From a virus, in IMG/VR virus record IMGVR_UViG_3300050026_000198, positions 1 through 28,900 of that record: a stretch of 28,900 nt of DNA; one strand, 5' to 3'. The translations under genes and the position numbers were made by a program. How positions within the stretch are numbered: position 1 is the first letter of the stretch; each line of letters opens with the position of its first letter. Under the pieces are notes generated by a model. The model made no database searches, was not told the DNA's origin, and was given only the letters and a program-made list of their open reading frames with translations. Shown piece after piece: positions 6,561-12,892 of the stretch.

Positions 6561-6648
6561 GTTTGCCCTCAAGCTCTACGCGTGGGACCTCAAATACACA
6601 GGCAACGGTTTCAGCGCGTGGCAGACCGCTCCCATGTGCGGATTGTGA
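5866..6648 (+). CDS. Secreted Rpf-like transglycosylase domain protein
   Basis: GTG at 5866 overlaps the upstream stop (GTGA). Residues about 10-33 form a signal peptide or membrane anchor (ALLLAGLLAAGLAS). Residues 35-180 are a Ser/Thr/Pro-rich, probably extended linker. From Trp182 to the end is a resuscitation-promoting-factor-type lysozyme-like domain: WACIRARESGGDYS with the presumed catalytic Glu189, FGGAYQ, a TWQALGFSG segment, and a final Trp-Cys end. Such domains cleave peptidoglycan. The likely site of action is outside the membrane, for wall degradation or remodelling. The position among early small genes is unusual for a lysin. The linker overlaps a second credible frame (5862-6560), and by eye that frame has the better third-position G/C from about 6150 to 6390. 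Confidence 0.8.
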   Translation: MTARRGPLWPARCSLALLLAGLLAAGLASIPGAGRTDGRTTAADIASRATVRPSLSGTRVEAAKSAESPLLRRMTTVPTVVPSGSLNRSAVTTSPRGTSHTPVTRTRPPSGTAAITPVATPSRSPMTTLTHAPPSSSTTASATTSSTTTMPTVTPSTTQTSTTTTSTPAPVSDATSTDTADWACIRARESGGDYSIGGDEPFGGAYQAAVSTWQALGFSGVPNAAPPAVQDEFALKLYAWDLKYTGNGFSAWQTAPMCGL

Positions 6649-6660
6649 AGGAGGCGACCG

Positions 6661-6960
6661 ATGCTTGACCTAGACGCCATCGAAGCACAGACAGCAGGTG
6701 CGCTTGAGGACCACGAAGCCTGGGTGTTTGAGTGTTTGTGCGCCCCCAACTACACCTGCGACATCAAACTGACGCTTGATGCTGTCCCGGCCCTCGTTGC
6801 CGAGCTACGTGCTGCCAGGGAAGTGCTTGTGTTCGCTGACGGCCTAGCTGTAGCCAATACGGGGTTTCCACTCGCCGCTCTCTATGCCGAAGATTGCGAA
6901 TGGGCACAACAGGCACTCAAAGCCGCAGGTTGTTTCCCAGCTGCCTACCGAGCCGTGTAG
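6661..6960 (+). CDS. Hypothetical protein (99 aa)
   Basis: A strong AAGGAGG precedes ATG 6661 with good spacing; this is one of the few genes here not coupled by overlap. The product is mildly acidic and mainly helical (LVAELRAAREVLVFADGLAV), with three Cys in the first 40 residues. No motif identifies a function. Confidence 0.65.
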   Translation: MLDLDAIEAQTAGALEDHEAWVFECLCAPNYTCDIKLTLDAVPALVAELRAAREVLVFADGLAVANTGFPLAALYAEDCEWAQQALKAAGCFPAAYRAV

Positions 6961-6970
6961 GGGAGGCATG

Positions 6971-7171
6971 ATGGCCCGTGACCCGGCGCCGCTCGTGCTA
7001 CTCCAAGCCGGCTACGGCACCTGGCGTATCCTCGCACCGACGCCGCGCTTTGGTGCGAACATTGGGGTCAACGAAGGCCCCGATCGACGCTACGAAGAAC
7101 TGGCGACAGTCCGAGGCAACCTGTACGACGCCACAGCGCGCTTGCATGAACTTGAGAAGGGCCGCGCGTGA
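6971..7171 (+). CDS. Hypothetical protein (66 aa)
   Basis: ATG codons stand at 6968 and 6971. GGGGAGG at 6960-6966 is better spaced for 6971, so that start is preferred. The product has a hydrophobic N-terminal segment (PLVLLQAGYGTWRILAPT) and a C-terminal charged helix (YEELATVRGNLYDATARLHELEKG). No family was recognised. Confidence 0.55.
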   Translation: MARDPAPLVLLQAGYGTWRILAPTPRFGANIGVNEGPDRRYEELATVRGNLYDATARLHELEKGRA

Positions 7172-7431
7172 TGCCTCCAACTGAGACCACCCGACCCGAC
7201 AAGGCCCAGCGCCGCACGGTGGTCGAGCGGGCACTCAGGGAGGCCGTCGCCGCTAACTCTGCACTCGCCGCGCAGGTGACGGCGCTGAGGCGCGTGGCGG
7301 TAGTGGCGAAAGAGATCCGCGACAACCAGGCCGACGACATAGACGGACGGCTGCGGTACGTCTACATCCAGCCCGACCGCGACGAATGGGAGCGGTTCTG
7401 TGCTGTCGTCGATGCACTGGAGACGTCGTGA
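7168..7431 (+). CDS. Small helical protein (87 aa)
   Basis: GTG at 7168 overlaps the preceding stop; the adjacent ATG at 7171 is an equally possible start. The central part is an Ala/Val/Arg helix (ALREAVAANSALAAQVTALRR) followed by a beta-like YVYIQPDRDEWERF segment. No known family was seen. Confidence 0.55.
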   Translation: MMPPTETTRPDKAQRRTVVERALREAVAANSALAAQVTALRRVAVVAKEIRDNQADDIDGRLRYVYIQPDRDEWERFCAVVDALETS

Positions 7432-7658
7432 CCACCATTGACCAGATCCGCGCCGAGGCCAAGGCCGGCATCTTCGGTTGCACCACGGGAGTGGTCACGC
7501 TCGGCCGTGAGCGCTTCGACGCGCTGGTGGACGTGGCCGAAGCCGCGTATGCACACCGGAACTTCGGCGAGTTCGAGCCTGACGACGGGTGCGGGTGCAC
7601 CAGGTGCCGGCTCTATCGCTCCACCGCGGCACTGGAGGCGCTGACATGCCCGGAGTAA
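7428..7658 (+). CDS. Small protein with CxC-x2-C motif (76 aa)
   Basis: GTG at 7428 overlaps the stop of the previous gene. The sequence has a hydrophobic core (GVVTLGRERFDALVDVAEAAY) followed by CGCTRCRLY, a compact potential metal site. Its 3' end overlaps the next gene by 13 nt. No function can be assigned. Confidence 0.6.
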   Translation: MTTIDQIRAEAKAGIFGCTTGVVTLGRERFDALVDVAEAAYAHRNFGEFEPDDGCGCTRCRLYRSTAALEALTCPE

Positions 7659-7897
7659 GCCTCAATGACCTCCCGCCAAAGGTGCGCGCCAGGGTTGTCG
7701 CCCACGCGGAGGAACTGGCCGCGGGTGTTGCGAACGCCCCATCGCGCGCGTTGCGTATCGCTAATCACGGGACGAGCCGCTGGCGTTGCGCCGGTTGCGG
7801 CGTCGTGTTCACGCAATGGGCGCCCGCACAGAGACATTCAATGGCTGGGTGCAACGGGCGGCATTCCATGGGGAACATATTGGACAAGGAGGCGTAA
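7646..7897 (+). CDS. Small zinc-finger-like protein (83 aa)
   Basis: ATG at 7646 lies inside the end of the preceding gene. The N-terminal half is helical (LPPKVRARVVAHAEELAAGV). The C-terminal half reads WRCAGCGVVFTQWAPAQRHSMAGC, a CxxC followed by His and Cys at spacing resembling a C2H2/C2HC finger. It could bind DNA or RNA. The stop TAA shares its last base with the next ATG. Confidence 0.6.
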   Translation: MPGVSLNDLPPKVRARVVAHAEELAAGVANAPSRALRIANHGTSRWRCAGCGVVFTQWAPAQRHSMAGCNGRHSMGNILDKEA

Positions 7898-8151
7898 TGG
7901 CCAGGGGAGACAAAGTCGTTGTCTACGTCGACACCGGTGCAACAGAGGCACGTGAGTTCACCGTGACGGCATCCCGTAATGGCCGCACCGTCGAGGTGAA
8001 GTCGGCGCGGGCAATGATCGAGGTGAGTGAGATGGACAAGAACGGGAACGTGTGCCACACAGCTAGGTTCATGGCGTCCAGGGTCATCGCCCTCATTGAG
8101 GAGCGCACGGAGGAACCTGAGCCGCCAGTGGTATTATTGGAGGCGTCGTGA
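7897..8151 (+). CDS. Small beta-rich protein (84 aa)
   Basis: ATG at 7897 overlaps the previous TAA by one base and follows AAGGAGG. The sequence alternates beta strands (KVVVYVDTG, REFTVTASRNGRTVEVKS, AMIEVSEMD) and ends in an acidic tail. No family was recognised. Confidence 0.6.
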   Translation: MARGDKVVVYVDTGATEAREFTVTASRNGRTVEVKSARAMIEVSEMDKNGNVCHTARFMASRVIALIEERTEEPEPPVVLLEAS

Positions 8152-8429
8152 TTGACCTCGCCAGAATCATCCGCTGCTACGACGCCATCTGCGACATGGA
8201 GAATGCCAGCGCGCAGAGTCTCACGGCGGCTATCGCCTACTCGCTGGATGTGCCGCCGCTGATCGGGGAGGTGAAGCGTCTGCGGGCGTTCTACGAGGCA
8301 TCTATGGATGTGCTCGCTGTGCTCGAAAACGACCTGTGCCGGTTCTGCAACCACGCCCCGCCGTGCCACGCCGACGACTGTCCGCAATATGCCGCGATCA
8401 GAGCTCTTGACGTGGTGCAGGCGTCATGA
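8148..8429 (+). CDS. Small protein with Cys cluster (93 aa)
   Basis: GTG at 8148 overlaps the previous stop. The first 65 residues are helical. The end carries CRFCNHAPPCHADDCP, four Cys and two His in 16 residues, a likely zinc site. Similar short Cys tails occur in many phage proteins of unknown role. Confidence 0.6.
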   Translation: MIDLARIIRCYDAICDMENASAQSLTAAIAYSLDVPPLIGEVKRLRAFYEASMDVLAVLENDLCRFCNHAPPCHADDCPQYAAIRALDVVQAS

Positions 8430-8719
8430 CACTCATCATCTGCGGCCCGCGCGGCCCACTGTTCCGCGCCGTCAAGAGGTGCCCGACATGTAAGTGTCGG
8501 CGGCGCTTCGTTGTCCGCGTAGAGGTGTGGTATGGCGACTACTGGCATTGCTGCCACTGCGGCGACGTGTGGAACGACGGTGAGCTATTGCAGCGGCCAT
8601 TCAAGCCCCGTTGGCGCGCCGAAGAAGCTCGTAAGCATCGGGAGATGTGGAAGACCGCGGGGACGCGTAAGGCCGCCATGGCGTGGCTGATGGATGATGT
8701 CATGGGGGAGGCGTCGTGA
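8426..8719 (+). CDS. Small zinc-ribbon protein (97 aa)
   Basis: ATG at 8426 overlaps the previous stop. Two Cys pairs, CPTC and CCHC, flank a beta hairpin (RRFVVRVEVWYGDYWH). This is a textbook zinc-ribbon layout, seen in transcription and nucleic-acid-binding proteins. A basic helical tail follows (RWRAEEARKHREMWK). It sits directly before the WhiB gene, so a regulatory role is possible but unproved. Confidence 0.65.
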   Translation: MTLIICGPRGPLFRAVKRCPTCKCRRRFVVRVEVWYGDYWHCCHCGDVWNDGELLQRPFKPRWRAEEARKHREMWKTAGTRKAAMAWLMDDVMGEAS

Positions 8720-9261
8720 CTTTCACCCTGACCCAGACGCTGCAGAACAACGACGAGGCGAACGGTGCTGAGCCCGAGAGCACCCTGACGCGCGAGGAAT
8801 GGCTGCGGGCCCAGGTTCCCGCGAGCAAGCCGAGCCGGGAACCTCGCGAAACGGTAGCGGCCACGGCGACGAAACAGAATCTCACCGATTGGCGGGCGCA
8901 AGCTGCATGTCACGGTTGTGACACTGACGTGTTCTTCATCGGGCGCGGCGAGGATGCGAGGCCGGCGAAGGTGATATGCGCCCAATGCCCCGTGCGGCGC
9001 GAGTGCCTCGACTGGGGGCTGCGCCACGAAAAGTTCGGCGTGTGGGGAGGTGAGAGCGCGGATGCGCGCGAAAGGATGCGGGCGCGGCGCGGTATCAGGC
9101 TGGTGGTGCCCGGCAGCATGTTCCTGATTGAGACCCGGCACGGGACCAGTGCCGGCTACCAGCGCCACCGGCGTGCCGGCACGGCCATCTGCGTGCCGTG
9201 CCAACGTGCCCACGCGTTGACGGCTGCGGTGCGGAAGGCGAGAAGGGAACGGGCTATCTGA
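8716..9261 (+). CDS. WhiB-family iron-sulphur transcriptional regulator
   Basis: This 181-residue protein contains the WhiB core at about residues 58-118: WRAQAACHG with Cys65 (and Cys68), CAQCPVRREC with Cys88, Cys91 and Cys97, and the turn motif GVWGG at 108-112. WhiB proteins bind a 4Fe-4S cluster through four Cys and, in actinobacteria, act with the primary sigma factor. Phage WhiB proteins can regulate phage or host promoters. The N-terminal 55 residues are polar and probably disordered. The C-terminal 50 residues, HGTSAGYQRHRRAG followed by CVPC, resemble a short basic module common in actinophage proteins. GTG at 8716 overlaps the previous stop. This gene strongly supports an actinobacterial host. 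Confidence 0.92.
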   Translation: MTFTLTQTLQNNDEANGAEPESTLTREEWLRAQVPASKPSREPRETVAATATKQNLTDWRAQAACHGCDTDVFFIGRGEDARPAKVICAQCPVRRECLDWGLRHEKFGVWGGESADARERMRARRGIRLVVPGSMFLIETRHGTSAGYQRHRRAGTAICVPCQRAHALTAAVRKARRERAI

Positions 9262-10049
9262 TGCCGCGAGTTCCGCGCCCTTGGTTCCGCTTCTACAGCG
9301 AGACGCTCGGGGACGGCAAGATTCGCTGCCGTCCGCCTGCCGAACGATGGTGTTGGACCGCACTTTTGTGCATCGCAGGTGAGGCCGAAGAGCGCGGCGA
9401 ACTGACGATCGGATCACACCCTGCTACACCCTGCGAGATAGCTGACTTGGCCGCACTACCTGTCAAGACGGTGCGCTCTGCACTTGACTACTTCGTCGAG
9501 GAAAAAATGCTCGCTGACCAGGGAGGAGTGCTAGTTGTGGCGCGATGGAAAGAGCGGCAGTTCGAGTCCGACGAGTCGATGGAACGAACAAGGAAATACC
9601 GCGCCAAGGCGGGAGGTAGTGACGACTTCTCGCCGTCACAACGCCGTCACTGTGACGGACGTAGTGACGGGTTAGCAACTCCCCAGAGAACAGAGTCAGA
9701 GAACAGAGTTAAAAGCAGCAGCGAAGGCGACAACTTTGAGCAGGCCGTGGAAATCCTCGCGCAGCGCAGGCTGAACCGTTCGACAAAGACGATCCGCAAC
9801 CCCGAAGGCTGGCTTGCAGGAGCAAGGGCAGGACTTATGGGAGACCACGCCGAGGCCGCAGCACTAGCACCCGGCGGTATGACGCCAACCCAGCTCGCCG
9901 ACTGGCTCGAGCCGCCACCGAAGCCACCGCGAGCCGAAGGAGCGCGCATCCCCGAGACACCGATGCCCGAGATGCAAGGCGCGCCGAGCGAGGCAGGAAA
10001 GGCCGCGATGGAAGCACTCAAGGCGAGTGTGAGAGCGACGAAAGCGTGA
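9261..10049 (+). CDS. Phage replication initiator / replisome-organiser-like protein (DnaD-like)
   Basis: ATG at 9261 shares its first base with the WhiB stop. The N-terminal 110 residues resemble the winged-helix domain of phage replisome organisers: PRPWFRFYSETLGDGKIR, RWCWTALLCIAGE, a helix-turn-helix-like LPVKTVRSALDYFVEE, then GVLVVARWKERQFESD and ERTRKYR. The middle is polar. Residues about 158-190 hold a shorter helix (EILAQRRLNRSTKTIRNPEGWLAGA), a layout seen in DnaD-like proteins. The tail is Pro/Ala-rich. Such proteins bind the origin and load helicase; no helicase or loader was seen here. No clear iteron repeat marks an origin inside the gene. Confidence 0.7.
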   Translation: MPRVPRPWFRFYSETLGDGKIRCRPPAERWCWTALLCIAGEAEERGELTIGSHPATPCEIADLAALPVKTVRSALDYFVEEKMLADQGGVLVVARWKERQFESDESMERTRKYRAKAGGSDDFSPSQRRHCDGRSDGLATPQRTESENRVKSSSEGDNFEQAVEILAQRRLNRSTKTIRNPEGWLAGARAGLMGDHAEAAALAPGGMTPTQLADWLEPPPKPPRAEGARIPETPMPEMQGAPSEAGKAAMEALKASVRATKA

Positions 10050-11053
10050 AGGCCCCTTTTGTCTGGTTCGGAGGCAAGCGCAAGGTAGCGCCGCAAGTCT
10101 GGGAGGCACTCGGCGATGTGGACAACTACGTCGAGCCGTTCGCTGGCTCTCTCGCCGTCCTCTTGGAACGTCCTCACCACCTCGCAGACGGCTCGTGTCG
10201 CGCCGAGACGGTAAATGACGCGGATCACTACTTGGCGAACTTCTGGCGAGCCTTAGCGTCCGATCCTGAGATTGTGGCTGCATACGCGGACTGGCCGGTG
10301 AACGAGGACGACCTGTTCGCCCGCCACCTGTGGCTCGTGAACGAGGGGCGAGCGACGTTGGCACAGGGACTCGAACTGGACCCGATGTTCTATGACGCCA
10401 AGATTGCCGGCTGGTGGGTCTGGGGTGTCAATGCCTGGATCGGTAGCGGCTGGTGCTCGGGCACCGGCCCGTGGGATTACGAGGCAACGCGGGCCAGGGC
10501 GTCAACCGCCAGCTCCCTCACCTCAGCAGCGGACGAAGACGATACGAGCCAGCTCCCTCACCTCGGCAACGCGGGTCGGGCTGGCTATAACAACCTGAGC
10601 TACCGCAGCGCGGGTATTGCCGCCTACATGAGCCAACTCGCCGAGAGGTTGCGCGACGTCAGGGTTTGCACGGGTGACTGGTCACGGGTCGTCACGAAAG
10701 GCGCGCTGAGCTTCGGGGCGTCGGTTGGAGTGTTCCTCGACCCGCCTTACGCAGAGGATGTGCGAACCGCTGGTCTGTATGCGAGCGAGACGGTCGATGT
10801 CGCCATCGCTTGCAGGGACTGGGCGATAACTAACGGCGACAACCAGCGCTATCGAATCGTGCTGGCGGGCTACTCCACAGAGCACGACGACGCGATCCCG
10901 AAGTCTTGGCGTCGCATCCGCTGGTCGGCGTCTGCCGCCTACCAGACGAGCACAAGTAGTGGCGGCAACAAGGACAACCGACACGGCGAGGTGCTCTGGT
11001 GTTCGCCAGCGTGCTTAGTCACACAAGCGTCGCTCTTTGATGAGGCGTCATGA
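10046..11053 (+). CDS. DNA N6-adenine methyltransferase (Dam-like, D12 class)
   Basis: This 335-residue protein has the D12-class order: WFGGKRKVA at 7-15 (motif X), VEPFAGSLAV at 29-38 (motif I, AdoMet binding) and catalytic DPPY at 232-235 (motif IV). It should methylate adenine in double-stranded DNA. GTG at 10046 overlaps the preceding stop. The segment around residues 148-180 is odd. A 17-bp sequence is repeated 40 bp apart (10508-10524 and 10548-10564), and the first copy in another frame would read GQGVNRQLPHL, like the in-frame SQLPHLGNAG that follows. This suggests a compensated frameshift in a tolerant loop. Catalytic motifs are outside it, so activity may remain. Confidence 0.88.
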   Translation: MKAPFVWFGGKRKVAPQVWEALGDVDNYVEPFAGSLAVLLERPHHLADGSCRAETVNDADHYLANFWRALASDPEIVAAYADWPVNEDDLFARHLWLVNEGRATLAQGLELDPMFYDAKIAGWWVWGVNAWIGSGWCSGTGPWDYEATRARASTASSLTSAADEDDTSQLPHLGNAGRAGYNNLSYRSAGIAAYMSQLAERLRDVRVCTGDWSRVVTKGALSFGASVGVFLDPPYAEDVRTAGLYASETVDVAIACRDWAITNGDNQRYRIVLAGYSTEHDDAIPKSWRRIRWSASAAYQTSTSSGGNKDNRHGEVLWCSPACLVTQASLFDEAS

Positions 11054-11271
11054 CCTACGAAGCCGACGTCCGCGCCGCAATCGCCCGACGTGACTTCCGT
11101 TACCTCCGCTGCGCCTGCCGGGTTCACAAGACGCTGCCGTTCTACGTTGTGGCGCGCGGCGGCAGGTGTGGCGCGTGTGGCGAGGCATGCGTGCCGGCGA
11201 CGCAGGAGGAGTACAAAGTGCAGGAGTACAAAGTGCATTGGGAGAAAGGCCATTATGAACCGTCCGAATGA
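11050..11271 (+). CDS. Small zinc-finger-like protein (73 aa)
   Basis: ATG at 11050 overlaps the Dam stop. It contains LRCACRVHK and CGACGEAC, a possible zinc site in a small basic protein. Near the 3' end the sequence GAGTACAAAGTGCA occurs twice in tandem (15-bp step, encoding EYKVQEYKVH). No function is recognised. Confidence 0.55.
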   Translation: MTYEADVRAAIARRDFRYLRCACRVHKTLPFYVVARGGRCGACGEACVPATQEEYKVQEYKVHWEKGHYEPSE

Positions 11272-11764
11272 GCGGCAGTGGGATTCCTGTCTTGATGAGA
11301 TCGAGTGGAACGTCGGCGAGCTTCGCAAGCACGGATCTGAGGCGATTACGCGCACGAAGGGCTTAGCCGCTGGCGACGATGGCTATCCGCGCTCGTCGCT
11401 GCCCGAATCGTCGGTTGCATCCGGTCGCGTCGGCGATCCAACGGGGTTGGCGGCCGTGTCACGGGCGATGGGCACTGGTGTTCGAGACGAAGCCGCGATA
11501 CACGTGAATTACATGCTCACCCGCGTCGACGACGCAGTGAAACGCCTTCGCGAGGCAGTCCAGACAATGTACAAGGCGATTCCAGAAGCGCCGCCCGATC
11601 CCAGCCGCGAGCAGTGCCAGAGTTGCGGCATCGCGAAGCAAATTGCGACGCGCTACGGCAAGAACCCACGCGGCTGGGTTGTTGCCGACGCCAAGTGTGA
11701 CTCGTGCTATAAGCGGGCGCTCGGCGCGGCTAAGCGACGGGGACAAAAACTCCAGCATGCTTGA
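11255..11764 (+). CDS. Hypothetical protein with C-terminal zinc-ribbon-like motif (169 aa)
   Basis: ATG at 11255 follows a GGGAGAAAGG ribosome site and overlaps the previous gene by 17 nt. The N-terminal part is helical with conserved-looking GDPTGLAAVSRAMG near 66-80, a phrase I recall from other actinophage proteins. A long helix VDDAVKRLREAVQTMYKAI follows. The C-terminus has CQSCG and CDSCY about 32 residues apart with a basic tail, a likely zinc ribbon for nucleic-acid contact. It is the last gene of the first operon; the promoter of the next transcript overlaps its stop. Confidence 0.65.
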   Translation: MNRPNERQWDSCLDEIEWNVGELRKHGSEAITRTKGLAAGDDGYPRSSLPESSVASGRVGDPTGLAAVSRAMGTGVRDEAAIHVNYMLTRVDDAVKRLREAVQTMYKAIPEAPPDPSREQCQSCGIAKQIATRYGKNPRGWVVADAKCDSCYKRALGAAKRRGQKLQHA

Positions 11765-11790
11765 CACGAACTACACGCGTGTGGTACTGT
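11761..11790 (+). promoter_or_regulatory. Sigma70-like promoter with operator-like palindrome
   Basis: A perfect -35 TTGACA (11761-11766), an 18-bp spacer and TACTGT (11785-11790) preceded by TGG (extended -10) lie in the 169-nt gap between operons. A 10-bp palindrome ACACGCGTGT at 11773-11782 fills the spacer, where a bound repressor would block polymerase. The expected transcript start is near 11797. Confidence 0.6.
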
Positions 11791-11800
11791 CGTGATAGTT

Positions 11801-11828
11801 AGCCGTCTTGTGTTCACACGAGGCGGCT
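11801..11828 (+). promoter_or_regulatory. 12-bp hairpin at the expected 5' end of the transcript
   Basis: AGCCGTCTTGTG pairs with CACGAGGCGGCT around a TTCA loop; ten Watson-Crick and two G-U pairs, no bulge. No T-tract follows, so it is not a classic terminator. Lying a few bases after the predicted start site, it may protect the RNA 5' end or regulate expression of the 11934 gene. The rest of the gap (11829-11933) shows no gene and ends in an AGGGGG ribosome site. Confidence 0.55.
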
Positions 11829-11933
11829 ACTTCGCGCCAAGGGTCCGCGCCTCATCTCGCCCACACACGGCCGGCACGGGTTCGGCATCCGGTGACCTGG
11901 CTCACTCCTGGCGCTTGATCGAACAGGGGGATC

Positions 11934-12125
11934 ATGCTGGAAACCTCCGTCAACACCGTCCTCACCGAAGTGCGAGACGAGTGCGACCGAAGCCTGAGCC
12001 TCCTGATGAAGATGCACGCCGAAATGGACGGCAATCGCGCATCGTACCTGTCGGACGTGATCGATGACCTCGCTAAGGCTCTTGACACGATCGACGTCGC
12101 GTTACCGCACCTGTGGAATGACTAG
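11934..12125 (+). CDS. Small helical protein (63 aa)
   Basis: ATG at 11934 follows AGGGGG at good spacing and is the first gene after the 11761 promoter. The product is acidic and entirely helical, with heptad-like Leu/Val/Met spacing (VNTVLTEVRDECDRSLSLL, YLSDVIDDLAKALDTID), so a small coiled-coil dimer is likely. Function unknown. Confidence 0.65.
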   Translation: MLETSVNTVLTEVRDECDRSLSLLMKMHAEMDGNRASYLSDVIDDLAKALDTIDVALPHLWND

Positions 12126-12132
12126 GGGACGC

Positions 12133-12384
12133 ATGAACCCGCCCACACTGGTAGAAGCCGCCCAGGACGACACGCCCGTCAACAAGCTCGACGCGGCGAT
12201 CGTGGAGTACATGCGCGAGGTCGCCGGCACGCCGATCGTTGGCGACTGGTATCTCGTCGCCGAGCTCGCCTCGGAACCCAACGGTGGCAAGCAGCTTCAC
12301 AGCGCCGAATCACCGTACATGACGGAGTGGATGGGAGGGTTCAGGTCTGGCGATGAGAATCGTCGTCCCGTTCACTCACCTTGA
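12133..12384 (+). CDS. Hypothetical protein (83 aa)
   Basis: ATG at 12133 follows AGGGGAC. A helix (LDAAIVEYMREVAG) is followed by a beta-rich stretch GDWYLVAELASEPNGGKQLH that resembles a small domain seen in many actinophage proteins. The 3' end overlaps the next gene by 32 nt. Function unknown. Confidence 0.6.
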   Translation: MNPPTLVEAAQDDTPVNKLDAAIVEYMREVAGTPIVGDWYLVAELASEPNGGKQLHSAESPYMTEWMGGFRSGDENRRPVHSP

Positions 12385-12892
12385 GCGAGCAGTAACCGTC
12401 GCTCTCAACGCCACAGGGCGCGAGTACGAGCTGGTCGACGTGTCAGGCTCAGACTCGGCATACTGGCAAGTTCTGTCAGACCTCTGGAGTGCGGGGAGGT
12501 CGTTCGCTGTAATTGAGCACGACGTCGTCGTTCACCCATCAGTGTTCGATGAGTTCGACGACTGCCCGCGCGTCTGGTGCGCGTTCCCACATCGCTATGT
12601 GTGTGGCGGCGACGCTGGTTACTACGGCATGGGCTGCGTACGATTCCGCGCCGAGTTGCTCAGAGACAATCCCAATGTGATGCACGACGTGGCTCAGATG
12701 GCGAACGCTGGTCATCCACCGAAGCACTGGTGCACGCTCGATGCTCACCTGCAAACCGTGCTGCCGCGTTGCCATGTCACAGTGCCGGACACCCGGCATC
12801 CGTGGGGTGAGCACCAGGAAACTGTGACTCGTTGCTATCACCCCACGGTGCTTGGTCACCTACACCAGGGGGTTTCACACGGCTGTGTCTAA
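12353..12892 (+). CDS. Glycosyltransferase-like protein (179 aa)
   Basis: The product is a short GT-A-like domain: beta-rich start MRIVVPFTHLERAVTVAL, then a central FAVIEHDVVVHPSVFDEF where EHDVV takes the place of the metal-binding DxD strand, CAFPHRYVCGGDAGYYGMGCVRF and a Cys/His-rich end (HWCTLDAHLQTVLPRCH). Similar short proteins in phages are annotated as glycosyltransferases. Substrate is unknown. It lies apart from the main sugar cassette (21736-26583). ATG 12353 is inside the preceding gene. Confidence 0.6.
   Translation: MRIVVPFTHLERAVTVALNATGREYELVDVSGSDSAYWQVLSDLWSAGRSFAVIEHDVVVHPSVFDEFDDCPRVWCAFPHRYVCGGDAGYYGMGCVRFRAELLRDNPNVMHDVAQMANAGHPPKHWCTLDAHLQTVLPRCHVTVPDTRHPWGEHQETVTRCYHPTVLGHLHQGVSHGCV

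Noticed and set aside
12082-12110. Second TTGACA inside the 11934 gene as a promoter
   Set aside because: No acceptable -10 hexamer lies 16-18 bp downstream.
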